Positions 8,787 through 18,467 are shown, numbered from the stretch's first letter. The stretch: 64,000 bases of DNA from Sphingomonas qomolangmaensis (GCF_024496245.1 NZ_CP101740.1:2293501-2357500); one strand, 5' to 3'. The notes: a model not told the origin generated them from the letters alone. Translations and numbers: made by a program.

Positions 8787-9062
8787 TCACCCCAACCCCG
8801 CCGCCTTCCGCAGCGCCTCGTTCATCCGCGCCTGCCACCCCGGCCCGCCCTCGCGAAACTTCTCGATCACGTCGGGATCGACCCGCAGCGTCACCTGGCG
8901 CTTCGCCGCGCCGCGCAGCGGCGGGCGGCCCTTCGCGACGCCGCGCGGCCCCAGATAGCCCGTCGCCGGGCGGATCACCTTGCCGCCGATCGCGATCTCG
9001 GCGACCTCGGCCATCGCCGCCGTCAGCTCGGGGGCATCGTCCGGGTCAGTCCAGTCCGACAT
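8787..9062 (-). CDS. brnA: BrnA-family antitoxin
   Basis: A 91-residue BrnA-type antitoxin. The C-terminal half carries the ribbon-helix-helix-like DNA-binding block KRQVTLRVDPDVIEKFREGG, then GWQARMNEALRKAAGLG; the family normally represses its own operon and neutralises BrnT. Its ATG (9060-9062) overlaps the end of the reverse-strand brnT frame by 17 bases, the usual brnTA arrangement. brnT itself is broken, so this may be an orphan antitoxin. GC is back to the chromosomal level here. Confidence 0.85.
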   Translation of the reverse strand: MSDWTDPDDAPELTAAMAEVAEIAIGGKVIRPATGYLGPRGVAKGRPPLRGAAKRQVTLRVDPDVIEKFREGGPGWQARMNEALRKAAGLG

Positions 9063-9315
9063 GCTTGATCTCCCATTGATGCATCCGCCGCATCGAAATC
9101 ACGCGGCGGGCACCCTCGCGCTCGGTCCACACGACGGCGACGGCAACTTCTCGATCCAGCCATAGCTGACGTACCGGGTCTCGCCGTAATCCACCCGGTC
9201 GTCGACCAGCGTCTTCACGCGGCCATCGAACACCGATCCGGCATCGGCAAAATCCAGTCCCCGCTCGCGCAGCGTCGCGTCACGCTTGCCCGGATCGAAG
9301 CTGATCTCCAGGCAT
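9046..9315 (-). pseudogene. brnT: BrnT-family toxin, frame-disrupted
   Basis: Two adjacent frames together encode a recognisable BrnT. From 9311 the reading LEISFDPGKRDATLRERGLD runs on through DRVDYGETRYVSYGWIE and then enters unrelated sequence that stops at 9099-9101. The expected C-terminal half, EVAVAVVWTEREGARRVISM and on to the stop at 9046-9048, is in another frame that joins near 9150. The only good ATG (9313-9315) is also one base out of phase with the first part. Functional BrnT is a RelE-like ribonuclease of about 90 residues, so an intact toxin is unlikely. Two sequencing indels are an alternative. Confidence 0.7.
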
Positions 9316-9503
9316 CGATTATGTAACTACGATGCGTGCGGTCAATGTGGGGTTGCTGGTGGTGCTTCTGCCTTGCTCCCAAAACCCGCCGCGGCAAAGC
9401 CGCGTCGTCGGTCGGGCTGGCTTCGCCACCCGCCGGCCGGGCGCGCCCGCGCAGTTGCGCGGTGCTGGATTTAGCTTTCGCTACATCCTAGCATTCGCGC
9501 GCC

Positions 9504-9899
9504 ATGCCCCATCTCCCCACCAACCCCGCGCATCTCGGCCTTGGCGCCACCGCCAGCGTCGAACCCGCGATCACCGATGAATGCTGGTACGCCGCCTATG
9601 CCGAGCGCCACGCCGCCGACGGCATCGAAGGCCGGCTCGTCTCGCAATATGCCTTCGCCGAGAGCTGGGCGGCATGGGAGGTCCACCCGCACGGTGCCGA
9701 GCTGGTGATCTGCACCGCGGGCAGCATGACGCTGCACCAGGAGCACCCCGACGGCACCACTGCCACGCTCACGCTCGGCCCCGGCGACTATGCGATCAAT
9801 CCGCCGGGTGTGTGGCACACCGCCGACATTGCGCCCGGCACCAGCTGCACCGCGATCTTCATTACCCCCGGCGAAGGTACCGCGCACCGCCCGCGGTAA
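9504..9899 (+). CDS. Cupin-domain protein, function unknown
   Basis: A 131-residue single-domain cupin. The two cupin motifs can be traced as WEVHPHGAELVICTAGSMTL (about 58-77) and LGPGDYAINPPGVWHTAD (about 92-109), with likely metal ligands H62, E65 and H106. No enzymatic function can be assigned; small cupins of this kind are often metal-binding isomerases, dioxygenases or sensors. It stands alone, between the broken brnTA locus and a palindromic repeat, and is convergent with trhO. Confidence 0.75.
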   Translation: MPHLPTNPAHLGLGATASVEPAITDECWYAAYAERHAADGIEGRLVSQYAFAESWAAWEVHPHGAELVICTAGSMTLHQEHPDGTTATLTLGPGDYAINPPGVWHTADIAPGTSCTAIFITPGEGTAHRPR

Positions 9900-9917
9900 G
9901 GGGGCGGGCGCTTTCCC

Positions 9918-10019
9918 GTCACCCCGGCCTTGAGCCGGGGCCCAGGGCGGCGGGCGCGACGTTCGCGCCTCTTGCCGCATCGCTCGCGGTCCTGGGCCCC
10001 GGCTCAAGGCCGGGGTGAC
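9918..10019. repeat. Palindromic repeat, GTCACCCC family (copy A2)
   Basis: Arms 9918-9943 and 9994-10019 (26 bases, perfectly complementary as read) flank a 50-base centre, with inner stems of the type CCCCGGCCTTGAGCCGGGG. It lies between two convergent genes and could form a strong bidirectional hairpin. Confidence 0.85.
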
Positions 10020-10057
10020 GGTGAGGGGCCGGGGTGACGGTGAGGGGCCGGGGTGAC
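10020..10057. repeat. Tandem duplication of one repeat end
   Basis: Two exact 19-base units, GGTGAGGGGCCGGGGTGAC, follow the right end of copy A2 and repeat its last 12 bases (GGCCGGGGTGAC). A third partial start, GGTGAGGG, follows. This suggests slippage or repeated use of the element end. Confidence 0.75.
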
Positions 10058-10087
10058 GGTGAGGGCGTGGGGGTGAAGGTGGGAGCG

Positions 10088-11041
10088 TTAGGTCTCGGCC
10101 TCGGCCTCGCCCAGCACCGCCCCGACATGCAACTGCCCCCGTGCTTCGGCCAGCCGCTCCTGCCGGTGCCGCTCGGCATAGCCCGCGCGCTGTTCGTCGG
10201 TGCGCTGCGCATGGCAGGCGGGGCAGCTCACCCCCTCGACGAACAGCGGCGAGGTCCGCTGCTGGGGCGTCACCGGCATCCGGCAGGCGCGGCACAGCGC
10301 GTTGTCGCCGGGCTGGAGCCCATGCCCCACCGACACCCGCTCATCGAACACGAAACACTCGCCCTGCCAGCGGCTCTGCTCGGGCGGCACGGTTTCGAGA
10401 TAGGCGAGGATGCCCCCCTGCAGATGGTAGACGTCGTCGATCCCCTCGCTCTTTAGGAACGCGGTCGCCTTCTCGCAGCGGATGCCGCCGGTGCAGAACA
10501 TCGCCACCTTGGTCGCGCCGCTAGTCACCCGCTCGCGATTGGCGCGGAACCACGCGGGAAAGTCGCGGAAGGTCCGCGTCGCCGGATCGATCGCCCGGTC
10601 GAAGCTGCCCAGCGCCACCTCGTAATCGTTGCGGGTGTCGATGACGACCGTATCGGGCTGCTCGATCAGCGCGTTCCAGTCGGCTGGGGGCACATAATGG
10701 CCGACCCCGGCAAGCGGATCGATGTCGGGCTCGCCCATCGTCACGATCTCGCGCTTGAGCCGCACCTTCATCCGGTGGAACGGCATCTCCGCCGCCCGCG
10801 ATTCCTTCACCTCGATATCGGCGCACCCCGGCAGCGACCGGATGTGCTCCAGCACCGCCTCGATCCCCGCATCGCTGCCCGCGATCGTCCCGTTGATCCC
10901 CTCGCGCGCCAGCAGCAGCGTGCCCTTGACGCCCTGCGCGGCGCACAAGGCGGCGAGCGGCGGCTGCAACGCGGCGCAATCGGCAAAGGTGGCGAACCGA
11001 TACAGCGCGATGATGCGTATCGGCGGTTGGACTGGCGGCAC
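10088..11041 (-). CDS. trhO: tRNA uridine(34) hydroxylase TrhO (rhodanese family)
   Basis: A 317-residue O2-dependent enzyme that hydroxylates U34 of tRNA at the first step of (c)mo5U synthesis. It has an N-terminal acylphosphatase-like UPF0176 domain ([29 protein letters not shown]), a rhodanese domain with active-site loop [10 protein letters not shown], and a C-terminal Cys-rich part (CRACRMP, CPACHAQ). The GTG at 11041 is preferred because AGGGA precedes it at normal spacing and the conserved domain begins seven residues later; an upstream ATG at 11101 would add 20 unrelated residues. Confidence 0.92.
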   Translation of the reverse strand: MPPVQPPIRIIALYRFATFADCAALQPPLAALCAAQGVKGTLLLAREGINGTIAGSDAGIEAVLEHIRSLPGCADIEVKESRAAEMPFHRMKVRLKREIVTMGEPDIDPLAGVGHYVPPADWNALIEQPDTVVIDTRNDYEVALGSFDRAIDPATRTFRDFPAWFRANRERVTSGATKVAMFCTGGIRCEKATAFLKSEGIDDVYHLQGGILAYLETVPPEQSRWQGECFVFDERVSVGHGLQPGDNALCRACRMPVTPQQRTSPLFVEGVSCPACHAQRTDEQRAGYAERHRQERLAEARGQLHVGAVLGEAEAET

Positions 11042-11163
11042 GGCGATCCCTAATGGTGGTGAGCCGCGCTCCCTAGCAGACCCGGCGTCGCGAATGAACA
11101 TGGCTGAACCATTTGCGCGGGCACCCGTTCGGGTAGGAACGGCGACACAGCAGCGAGGAATCG

Positions 11164-13452
11164 ATGAGCAAGCAGCATTCGGACAAGCCGCAGATCGAAC
11201 GCTTCAAGGGCCCCGCGGGCGGCTGGGGATCGGTTCGCTCGCTCGCCGACATCCTGCCGCGCGAACGGCTGAGCCCCGCCGCGGTCGCCGAGCTGGCGCG
11301 GCAGAACAAGCCCGAAGGCTTTGCGTGCGTCAGCTGTGCCTGGGCCAAGTCGGCCAACCCGCTGCCCGCCGAATTCTGCGAAGAGGGCGCCAAGGCGACC
11401 GCATGGGAGCTCACCGCGCATCGCACCACCCCCGCCTTCTTCGCCGAACATACGCTCAGCGAATTGCGCGGCTGGACCGATTACGACCTCGAACAACATG
11501 GCCGGCTGACCCAGCCTTTGCGCTACGACGCCGCGACCGACAAATATGTCGCGGTAGCGTGGGAAGAAGCGTTCGACGCGATCGCCGCCGAACTGCGCGG
11601 CCTCGATCCCAAATCGGTGGTGTTCTACGCCTCGGGCCGCGCCAGCCTCGAGGCGACGTACATGTACGCGCTGATGGCGCGGATGTACGGCAACCAGAAC
11701 CTGCCCGACAGTTCGAACATGTGCCATGAATCGACCTCGGTCGGGCTCAAGGCATCGATCGGCGAAGCGACCGGCACCACCCGCTTGCACGATTTCGAGC
11801 ATTGCGACGCAATCTTCTTCTTCGGCCAGAATGTCGGATCGAATGCGCCGCGGATGCTGCATGACCTGAAGTCGGCGCGCGACCGCGGGGTGCCGATCGT
11901 CACCTTCAATCCGTTGCGCGAACGCGGGCTCGAACGCTTCACCGACCCGCAAAACCCGGTGCAGATGGCGACGCTCGGCGAGACGCGGATCTCGACCCAA
12001 TATCATCAGGTGAAGGCCGGCGGCGACCTCGCGGTGATGATGGGAATGGCCAAGTTCCTGGTCGAATGGGACGATGCTGCGAAGGCCAGCGGCGAACCGC
12101 GCGTGCTCGACCAGGCGTTCATCGACCAGCACACCCACGGCGTCGATGATTTCCTGGCCGCGGTGCGCGCCGCGCAATGGGACGCGATCGTCACCGAAGC
12201 GGGCATTTCGAAGACCGATCTCGAGCGTGCCGCGCGCGTCTATGCCGATGCCAAGGCGGTGCTTGGCATTTACGGCATGGGGCTGACCCAGCATGTGAAG
12301 GGCGTCGAGAATGTCCGCATGCTCGTCAACCTGCTGCTGCTGCGCGGCAATATCGGCAAGCCCGGCGCCGGCCCCACCCCGGTGCGCGGCCATTCGAACG
12401 TCCAGGGCCAGCGCACCGTCGGCATGACCGAAAAGACCGAACTCGCGCCGGTCGACAAGCTGCGCGAACTCTATCATTTCGAGCCGCCCACTGAAAAGGG
12501 GCTCGATACCGTCGAAGCCTGCCGCGGGATCATCGATGGATCGGTCAAGGCGCTCATCGGCCTCGGCGGCAATTTCCTGCGCGCGGTGCCCGAAACCGGG
12601 CCGATGGAGGCGGCATGGCCCAATATGCGCCTGTCGGTGCAGATCGCGACCAAGCTCAATCGCAACCATCTGTTCACAGGCAAGGTCACCTATCTACTGC
12701 CCTGCCTCGGCCGCATCGAGCGCGACATCCAGGCGACCGGCGCGCAGGTGGTGTCGGTCGAGGATTCGACCAGCTGCATCCACGGCTCGCGCGGCAAGGC
12801 CGACCCCGCGAGCGACCATCTGATGTCCGAACCCGCGATCGTCGGCGCGATCGCCAAGCGTATCCTGCCGTCCAACCCCGCGGTCGATTGGGATGCGTGG
12901 GTAGGCGACTATGCGCTGATCCGCGACGCGATCGAGGCGACCTACCCCGACAAGTTCGCCGATTATAACGCGCGGCTGTTCACCCCCGGTGGCTTCTGGC
13001 GCGGCAACAAGGCCGCCGAGCGGATCTGGCAGACGCCGAGCGGCAAGGCCGAATTCCTCGCCCCCACCAGCCTCTCGGCGACCGGCTTTGCCGACGCGCC
13101 TGGCCGCTACCGGCTGATGACGCTGCGGTCGAACGACCAGTTCAACACCACCATCTATGGCTATCACGACCGGTTTCGCGGGGTGAAGGGCACGCGCGAC
13201 GTGCTGTTCATGAACATCCACGACATGGCCGCGGCAGGCGTGAAGCGCGACCAGATCGTCGCGCTCGAAAGCGATGCCGAGGACGGCGAGACGCGCCGGC
13301 TCGAGGGGCTGATCGTAACCCCCTATGACATTCCGGCCGGATGTCTGGGCGCCTATTATCCCGAAGCGAACGTCCTGATGCCGCTCGAGCATCATGCCGA
13401 GGAAAGCCATGTCCCAGCGGCGAAATCGGTGCCGGTGCGGATCGTCGCTTGA
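11164..13452 (+). CDS. FdhF/YdeP-family molybdopterin oxidoreductase
   Basis: A 762-residue cytosolic molybdo-bis(pyranopterin guanine dinucleotide) enzyme of the DMSO reductase superfamily, YdeP branch. Cysteines C55, C58 and C72 near the N terminus can hold one Fe-S cluster. The cofactor-binding body includes [15 protein letters not shown] (about 181-195), and there is a C-terminal molydop-binding domain ([16 protein letters not shown]). No signal peptide is present. The substrate is unknown; YdeP is a formate-dehydrogenase-like protein linked to acid resistance in E. coli. It heads an apparent operon with fdhD (Mo sulfuration) and mobA (cofactor guanylylation), so its maturation factors are encoded with it. 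Confidence 0.9.
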   Translation: MSKQHSDKPQIERFKGPAGGWGSVRSLADILPRERLSPAAVAELARQNKPEGFACVSCAWAKSANPLPAEFCEEGAKATAWELTAHRTTPAFFAEHTLSELRGWTDYDLEQHGRLTQPLRYDAATDKYVAVAWEEAFDAIAAELRGLDPKSVVFYASGRASLEATYMYALMARMYGNQNLPDSSNMCHESTSVGLKASIGEATGTTRLHDFEHCDAIFFFGQNVGSNAPRMLHDLKSARDRGVPIVTFNPLRERGLERFTDPQNPVQMATLGETRISTQYHQVKAGGDLAVMMGMAKFLVEWDDAAKASGEPRVLDQAFIDQHTHGVDDFLAAVRAAQWDAIVTEAGISKTDLERAARVYADAKAVLGIYGMGLTQHVKGVENVRMLVNLLLLRGNIGKPGAGPTPVRGHSNVQGQRTVGMTEKTELAPVDKLRELYHFEPPTEKGLDTVEACRGIIDGSVKALIGLGGNFLRAVPETGPMEAAWPNMRLSVQIATKLNRNHLFTGKVTYLLPCLGRIERDIQATGAQVVSVEDSTSCIHGSRGKADPASDHLMSEPAIVGAIAKRILPSNPAVDWDAWVGDYALIRDAIEATYPDKFADYNARLFTPGGFWRGNKAAERIWQTPSGKAEFLAPTSLSATGFADAPGRYRLMTLRSNDQFNTTIYGYHDRFRGVKGTRDVLFMNIHDMAAAGVKRDQIVALESDAEDGETRRLEGLIVTPYDIPAGCLGAYYPEANVLMPLEHHAEESHVPAAKSVPVRIVA

Positions 13453-13478
13453 GGGGCGCGCGTATGACCACCCTCCCC

Positions 13479-13552
13479 GTTCGTTTCGAGCGAAGTCCAG
13501 AAACGGGGCCAAGCGCAACGCTGAGGTTTCTCGACTTCGCTCGAAACGAACG
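13479..13552. repeat. Palindromic repeat, TTCGTTTCGAGCGAAG family (copy B1)
   Basis: CGTTCGTTTCGAGCGAAGTC begins the left arm (13479-13504), and the right arm (13526-13552) is its complement with one mismatch. It sits between the ydeP-type gene and fdhD, so an operon transcript would fold a strong hairpin here. Relatives are at 34165-34240 and 36369-36443. Confidence 0.85.
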
Positions 13553-13570
13553 GACGGCGGCGGGGTGCCG

Positions 13571-14341
13571 ATGAGCGCATCCCAGCTGCCGTTCTCGCGG
13601 ATCGCGGCGGACGGCGCTTCGACGCCGATCGACCGCGCGATCGCCGAAGAAACGCCGATTGCGATCGAATGCAACGGCATCGGCTATGCGGTGCTGATGG
13701 CCACCCCCGCCGATCTGCCGGACCTCGCTTATGGCTTTGCACTTGCCGAACGGCTGATCGACCGCGCCGACGACGTGCTCGATGTCGACGAACACGCTAC
13801 CGACGCCGGCATCGTGCTGCGCATCACGCTCGCCGAGCGGGTGGCGATGCGGATCGTCGATCGCGTGCGACATCGCGTATCTGAATCGGCGTGCGGGCTG
13901 TGCGGGATCGAGAATCTCGAACAGGCTCTGCGCCCCCTGCCGCGCGTCGAACCCGCCGACATCGATGATACCGCGATCTTCGCCGCACTGGCGCTGCTCG
14001 ACCAGCATCAGCCGCTGCACCACGCCACCGGCGCGGTACACGCCGCCGCCGCCTGCACCGCCGATGGCGAGCCCTGGCTGGTGCGCGAGGATGTCGGGCG
14101 GCACAACGCCTTCGAAAAGCTGATCGGCGCGATGCTGCGCGCCGGCGCCGATTGGGACCGCGGCTTCGCGCTGCTGACCTCGCGCTGCTCCTACGAACTG
14201 GTTGAGAAGGCGGTGCTTGCAGGTTGTCCGCTGCTCGCGACGATCTCGGCCCCCACCACGCTCGCGATCGCCCGCGCCGCACAAGCCGGGCTGGCGCTGC
14301 GCGTCCTGGCGCGGCGCGACGCGGTGCTGGCACCGCGATGA
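13571..14341 (+). CDS. fdhD: Formate dehydrogenase accessory sulfurtransferase FdhD
   Basis: A 256-residue protein that transfers sulfur from IscS to the molybdenum cofactor of formate-dehydrogenase-type enzymes. The sulfur-carrying cysteines are in SACGLCG (C108 and C111), and other family motifs include ATGAVHAAAAC, VREDVGRHNAFEKLIG and LLTSRCSYELV. The ATG at 13571 is chosen because conserved sequence begins soon after it; reading further upstream runs through repeat B1. Its TGA overlaps the mobA ATG (ATGA), so translation is coupled. Confidence 0.93.
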   Translation: MSASQLPFSRIAADGASTPIDRAIAEETPIAIECNGIGYAVLMATPADLPDLAYGFALAERLIDRADDVLDVDEHATDAGIVLRITLAERVAMRIVDRVRHRVSESACGLCGIENLEQALRPLPRVEPADIDDTAIFAALALLDQHQPLHHATGAVHAAAACTADGEPWLVREDVGRHNAFEKLIGAMLRAGADWDRGFALLTSRCSYELVEKAVLAGCPLLATISAPTTLAIARAAQAGLALRVLARRDAVLAPR

Positions 14342-14877
14342 GGCTGCTCGGCGCGGTGCTCGCCGGCGGACTGTCGCGGCGGTTCGGGTCGGACAAGGCC
14401 GAGGCACTGCTCGACGGCGAGCGGCTGATCGACCGGGTGGTCGCCGCGCTCACGCCGCAGGTCGACGCGGTAATCCTGTGCGGTCGCGCGCCTGGCCTGC
14501 CCGATCGCCCCGTCGGCGGGCTCGGCCCGCTCGCCGGCCTGAACGCCGCGCTCCACCACGCCCGCGCCCACGGCTTCGATGCGGTGCTGAGCGTGCCCTG
14601 CGACGCCCCTTATCTTCCGCACGACCTGCGCGCGATCCTCGGCGACGGCCCCGCATTCATCGCCGACCAGCCGGTGATCGGCATCTGGCCGGCGGCGCTT
14701 GCCGATCGGCTCGACGTGCATCTGCGCGGCGACGACCGGTCGCTTCGTCGTTGGGGACGGGCCACCGGCGCGTCGGCGCGCAACGCCCCACCGATCGCCA
14801 ACATCAACACCCCCGCCGACCTGTCCGCACTGGGCTTGGCGGACCAGTCTCAACCCGCCCCCGACGAACAACTTTAG
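14338..14877 (+). CDS. mobA: Molybdenum cofactor guanylyltransferase MobA
   Basis: A 179-residue nucleotidyltransferase that adds GMP to molybdopterin, giving the guanine dinucleotide cofactor needed by the ydeP-type enzyme of the same operon. The N-terminal GTP-binding loop is GAVLAGGLSRRFGSDKA (about 4-20), followed by GPLAGL and the metal-binding SVPCDAPYLP. The ATG overlaps the fdhD stop by four bases. It is somewhat shorter than E. coli MobA (194). Confidence 0.9.
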   Translation: MRLLGAVLAGGLSRRFGSDKAEALLDGERLIDRVVAALTPQVDAVILCGRAPGLPDRPVGGLGPLAGLNAALHHARAHGFDAVLSVPCDAPYLPHDLRAILGDGPAFIADQPVIGIWPAALADRLDVHLRGDDRSLRRWGRATGASARNAPPIANINTPADLSALGLADQSQPAPDEQL

Positions 14878-14918
14878 ACCAGTATTGCCACCCGGCGCCG
14901 CACTTCTATAGCGTCGTG

Positions 14919-15950
14919 ATGATGGCCAGCGGCAAACCAACGATCAACGACGTCGCGCGTATCGCCGGCGTTTCCAAGAAAACCGTCAGCCGGGTCATCA
15001 ACCGCTCGCCGCTGCTTCATGTCGATACCCGCGCGCGCGTCGAAAACGTGATCGCCGAAATGGGGTTCGTCCCCAATCCGCAGGCGCGCGCGCTGGCGCT
15101 GCGGCGCAACTTCCTGATCGGGATGATCCACGACAATCCCAATGCCCAGACCGTGCTCAACGTTCAGCAAGGAATGCTCGAGGGGCTGCGTGACACCGAA
15201 TTCGAGCTGATCGTCCGCCCGGTCAAACGCCACAGCCCGCAGATGCTGGATGACGTCCGCCGCTTCCTCGAACGCCAGCGACCGCACGGCGTGCTGCTGA
15301 TGCCGCCGATCGCCGAGAACGAGGCGCTGGCCGAGCTCTGCCGCGACGTCGGCTGCCGCTACGTACGGATGGGTTCGGCTGCGCTCGACGCGCCCGACCG
15401 GACGGTGGCATCGAACGACGGCGAAGTCGTCGGCCTGGCGGTGGCGCATCTGGTCGAGCAAGGGCATCGCCGGATCGCGATGATCGCGGGGCCCGATGGC
15501 TTCCTGTCGGCCGCCGAGCGCCGCAAGGGATTCGATGCCGCGCTGGCCAAGGCCCGAATCACGCTGCCGTCGGACTTCGTCGCCAAGGGGGGCTATACCT
15601 TCGAATCGGGGATCGCCGCCGCCGATCTGCTGCTCGACCTCGACCAGCCGCCGACTGCGATCTTCGCGGCCAATGACGAGATGGCGGCGGGTGCGCTCCA
15701 CGCCGCGCGGCGCCGCGGCATGAACGTTCCCGAGGATCTGTCGCTGATCGGCTTCGACGACACCGGGCTTGCCGCGCATCTGTGGCCCCCGCTCACCACG
15801 GTTCGGTGGCCGGGCCTTATGCTGGCGCGGCTGGGGGTGCGAAAGCTGATCGCCGATACCTTCGACGAGTCCGACCCCGACGACGATTCGTGGCTGTACG
15901 AATCGCAGCTGATACATCGCGATTCAGTGGCCCCGCCCCGCGCCCGGTGA
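14919..15950 (+). CDS. LacI-family transcriptional regulator (probable uronate regulator)
   Basis: A 343-residue LacI/GalR repressor. The N-terminal helix-turn-helix and hinge are clear (PTINDVARIAGVSKKTVSRV), followed by a periplasmic-binding-protein-like sensor domain with VASNDGEVVGLAVAHLVEQG and IFAANDEMAAGALHAA. Three consecutive starts are possible (GTG 14916, ATG 14919, ATG 14922); the first ATG is used. It is convergent with the kdgK-uxaC-uxuB operon, and probably controls that operon through sites near 20010. The effector, perhaps KDG or a uronate, is not deducible. Confidence 0.88.
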   Translation: MMASGKPTINDVARIAGVSKKTVSRVINRSPLLHVDTRARVENVIAEMGFVPNPQARALALRRNFLIGMIHDNPNAQTVLNVQQGMLEGLRDTEFELIVRPVKRHSPQMLDDVRRFLERQRPHGVLLMPPIAENEALAELCRDVGCRYVRMGSAALDAPDRTVASNDGEVVGLAVAHLVEQGHRRIAMIAGPDGFLSAAERRKGFDAALAKARITLPSDFVAKGGYTFESGIAAADLLLDLDQPPTAIFAANDEMAAGALHAARRRGMNVPEDLSLIGFDDTGLAAHLWPPLTTVRWPGLMLARLGVRKLIADTFDESDPDDDSWLYESQLIHRDSVAPPRAR

Positions 15951-15962
15951 TCCCCGCCGGGG

Positions 15963-16964
15963 TTATCGCCTAACGTCGAGCCCTTCGTCGTGAAACGCCG
16001 CCAGATCGCGCGCGGTGAACAGGCTCGCATCCCCGGGCAGCGAGTGCTTAAGGCAGGTCAACGCCAGCCCGTCGCGCGCCGCTTGGTCGGGGCCGCTCTG
16101 CGCAAGTCCGTGCAACACCCCGGCGGCAAAGGCATCGCCCGCACCGATCCGATCGACGATCCCAGCGATCGACACCTCGTCGGTCTGGCATACCGCCTCG
16201 CGCGTCTCGACCCGCGCCGACAGCCGGTGATGATCAGCGTCGATCACGTCGCGCGCGGTCGAAGCGATCACGCCTAGGTTCGGGAAGGCGTCGAACGCCG
16301 CCAGCGCCGCCTCGCGCCGATGTTCGGGGCCGTCACCTGAAAAGGGCTTGCCCAGCAGCAGCGCCACGTCGCGATGGTTGCCGAACAGGATATCGGCATG
16401 CCCCACCAATTCGGTCAGCACCCCGCGCGGATCGCTGTCCCACGCTTCCCACAGCCGCGCGCGATAATTGCCGTCGAACGACAACCGCATCCCGCGCGCC
16501 TTCGCCGCCCGCGCGGCGGCCAGCGCGGCGGCGGCGGTGTTGGGCCCCAGCGCCGGGGTGATCCCCGACAGGTGCAGCGCGTCGCAGCCGTCGAGCAGCC
16601 GCTCCCAGTCCCAATCTTCGGCACCACGCAACGCGAACGCCGAATAAGCGCGGTCGTAGATCACCTCCGACGCGCGAAGCCCCGCGCCCGGCGTGAGGAA
16701 ATACAGCCCCAGCCGCCCCGGTGCCGCCTCGACGTGGCCCACATCGACGCCGTGGCGCCGCAACTCGCCGCGCGCGGTTTCGCCGATCTTGTGGTCGGGC
16801 ACCACGCTCAGCATCCGTACCGAATGGCCAAGGCTGGCCAGCCCGATCGCGACATTCGCCTCGGCCCCACCGACATGGACGTCGAGGCTGGGGCGCTGGA
16901 ACAGCAACTCGCGGCCCGGCGGCGACAGGCGGAGCAGCAGCTCGCCGAAGAACGCGGTGGTCAT
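15963..16964 (-). CDS. kdgK: 2-dehydro-3-deoxygluconokinase (PfkB-family sugar kinase)
   Basis: A 333-residue ribokinase/PfkB kinase. N-terminal substrate-binding GGAEANVAIGLASLG (about 32-46) and the C-terminal ATP/anion-hole motif DRIGAGDAFAAGVLHGL identify the family. The setting with uronate isomerase and fructuronate reductase points to phosphorylation of 2-keto-3-deoxygluconate to KDPG in the Entner-Doudoroff route. The ATG overlaps the uxaC stop (ATGA). It is the last gene of the uxuB-uxaC-kdgK operon. Substrate is inferred from context; no aldolase or dehydratase of the pathway is in the window. Confidence 0.85.
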   Translation of the reverse strand: MTTAFFGELLLRLSPPGRELLFQRPSLDVHVGGAEANVAIGLASLGHSVRMLSVVPDHKIGETARGELRRHGVDVGHVEAAPGRLGLYFLTPGAGLRASEVIYDRAYSAFALRGAEDWDWERLLDGCDALHLSGITPALGPNTAAAALAAARAAKARGMRLSFDGNYRARLWEAWDSDPRGVLTELVGHADILFGNHRDVALLLGKPFSGDGPEHRREAALAAFDAFPNLGVIASTARDVIDADHHRLSARVETREAVCQTDEVSIAGIVDRIGAGDAFAAGVLHGLAQSGPDQAARDGLALTCLKHSLPGDASLFTARDLAAFHDEGLDVRR

Positions 16965-18409
16965 GCCGCCGCGGCGACCGGCGCGGCCGCGTCGGCGTCG
17001 AGCTTATACGCGCGCCTGACCAGCCCGATCGTCAGATCATACGCCACTTCATGCGCTTCATTCTCGTGCAACTGCCCCTCGGCGACCAACCGCGCGAGGA
17101 AGGCGCAATCGACCCGCCGCGCGACATCGTGCCGCGCCGGGATCGACAGGAAGGCGCGGGTGTCGTCGTTGAAGCCGACCGTGTTGTAGAAGCCCGCGGT
17201 CTCGGTCGTCTGCTCGCGGAAGCGGCGCATCCCCTCGGGGCTGTCGTGGAACCACCATGCCGGCCCCAGCTTCAGGCACGGATAATGCCCCGCCAGCGGC
17301 GCGAGTTCGCGCGAATAGGTCGTCTCGTCGAGCGTGAAGAGGATGATGCTCAAATCGGTGCGCGTCCCGACGACGTCGAGCATCGGCTTCAATGCCGAGA
17401 CATAATCGGTGCGCGTCGGGATATCGGCGCCCTTGTCGCGGCCATGGCTCGCGAACAGCCCGCGATTATGGTTGCGGAAGCTGCCGGGGTGAATCTGCAT
17501 CACCATCCCGTCGTCGCACGCAAGCTTGGCCATTTCGGTCAGCATCTGCGCGCGGAACAGTTCGGCGTCGGCGGCGGTCCAGTCGCTGCCGGTCACGCGC
17601 GCGAACAGCGCCTCGCTCTCGGTCGCCGACAGGTTCGCGGTGCGCGCGGTCGCGTGGCCGTGATCGGTCGCGGTCGCCCCCGCCGCACGGAAATCGGCGC
17701 GGCGCTTGGCGTGCGCGGCAAGATAGCCGCGCCACGAATAGACGTCCTCGCCGGTCAGTTCGGCAAAGCGCGCCATCGACGTCGCGAAGCCCTCATGCTC
17801 GACATCGATCACCGCATCGGGGCGATAGGTGGTCGCGACGCGCCCCTGCCAGCCCGAGGCGCGGATCGCGGCATGGTGCCCCAGCGGATCGTCGGCGCCT
17901 TCGGTGGTGGCCAGGAACGCGATGTCGAAGCGCTCGAACAGCGCGCGCGGGCGGAACGCATCGCTCGCCAGCTTTTCGCCGATCGCGTCGAAATAGAAGT
18001 CCGCAGTGCCGGCATCGAGCGCCTGCTCGAACCCGAACACCTCGGCGAACACATGGTCGAGCCACAGTCGCGACGGCGTACCGCGAAACAGATGCTGGTT
18101 CGCGGCGAACAAGCCCCAAGCCGCGCGCGGATTGGTCGCAGGAGCACCGTTGCGATCGGCCACGCCCAGGTCGGCGAGCGCGATCCCCTGCGAATACAGC
18201 ATCCGGTACAGATAATGATCGGGCGCCAGCAGCAATTCGGTGGCGTTGGTCCAATGGGCGTTGGTCGCGAACCAGCGCGGATCGGTGTGGCCGTGCGGGC
18301 TGACGATCGGCAGCGCACCGATTTCAGCATACAGCGCGCGTGCGATGTCGCGGGTGCGCGGTTCGGCGGGAAACAGCCGATCTGGATCGAGCCTCAGCGG
18401 GCGGGTCAT
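16961..18409 (-). CDS. uxaC: Glucuronate isomerase (uronate isomerase) UxaC
   Basis: A 482-residue amidohydrolase-superfamily isomerase that converts D-glucuronate to D-fructuronate and D-galacturonate to D-tagaturonate. The early metal-binding HxH is in SPHGHTDPRWF, and the family blocks QIHPGSFRNHN, KPMLD and GPAWWFHDSPEGMRRF are present. The start is ATG 18407-18409, giving MTRPLRLDPDRLFP; the reading upstream of it is not conserved. It follows uxuB and overlaps kdgK by four bases. Confidence 0.94.
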   Translation of the reverse strand: MTRPLRLDPDRLFPAEPRTRDIARALYAEIGALPIVSPHGHTDPRWFATNAHWTNATELLLAPDHYLYRMLYSQGIALADLGVADRNGAPATNPRAAWGLFAANQHLFRGTPSRLWLDHVFAEVFGFEQALDAGTADFYFDAIGEKLASDAFRPRALFERFDIAFLATTEGADDPLGHHAAIRASGWQGRVATTYRPDAVIDVEHEGFATSMARFAELTGEDVYSWRGYLAAHAKRRADFRAAGATATDHGHATARTANLSATESEALFARVTGSDWTAADAELFRAQMLTEMAKLACDDGMVMQIHPGSFRNHNRGLFASHGRDKGADIPTRTDYVSALKPMLDVVGTRTDLSIILFTLDETTYSRELAPLAGHYPCLKLGPAWWFHDSPEGMRRFREQTTETAGFYNTVGFNDDTRAFLSIPARHDVARRVDCAFLARLVAEGQLHENEAHEVAYDLTIGLVRRAYKLDADAAAPVAAAA

Positions 18410-18467
18410 CGCAAAAACTCCATCGTCATGCTGCTCGTGTCTGGCGCGCGGCCGGGGTTGGTAAGGC

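Noticed and set aside
9918..10057. Possible CRISPR array
   Set aside because: The repeated units are adjacent with no unique spacers, and they derive from the end of a palindromic repeat. No cas gene is in the window.
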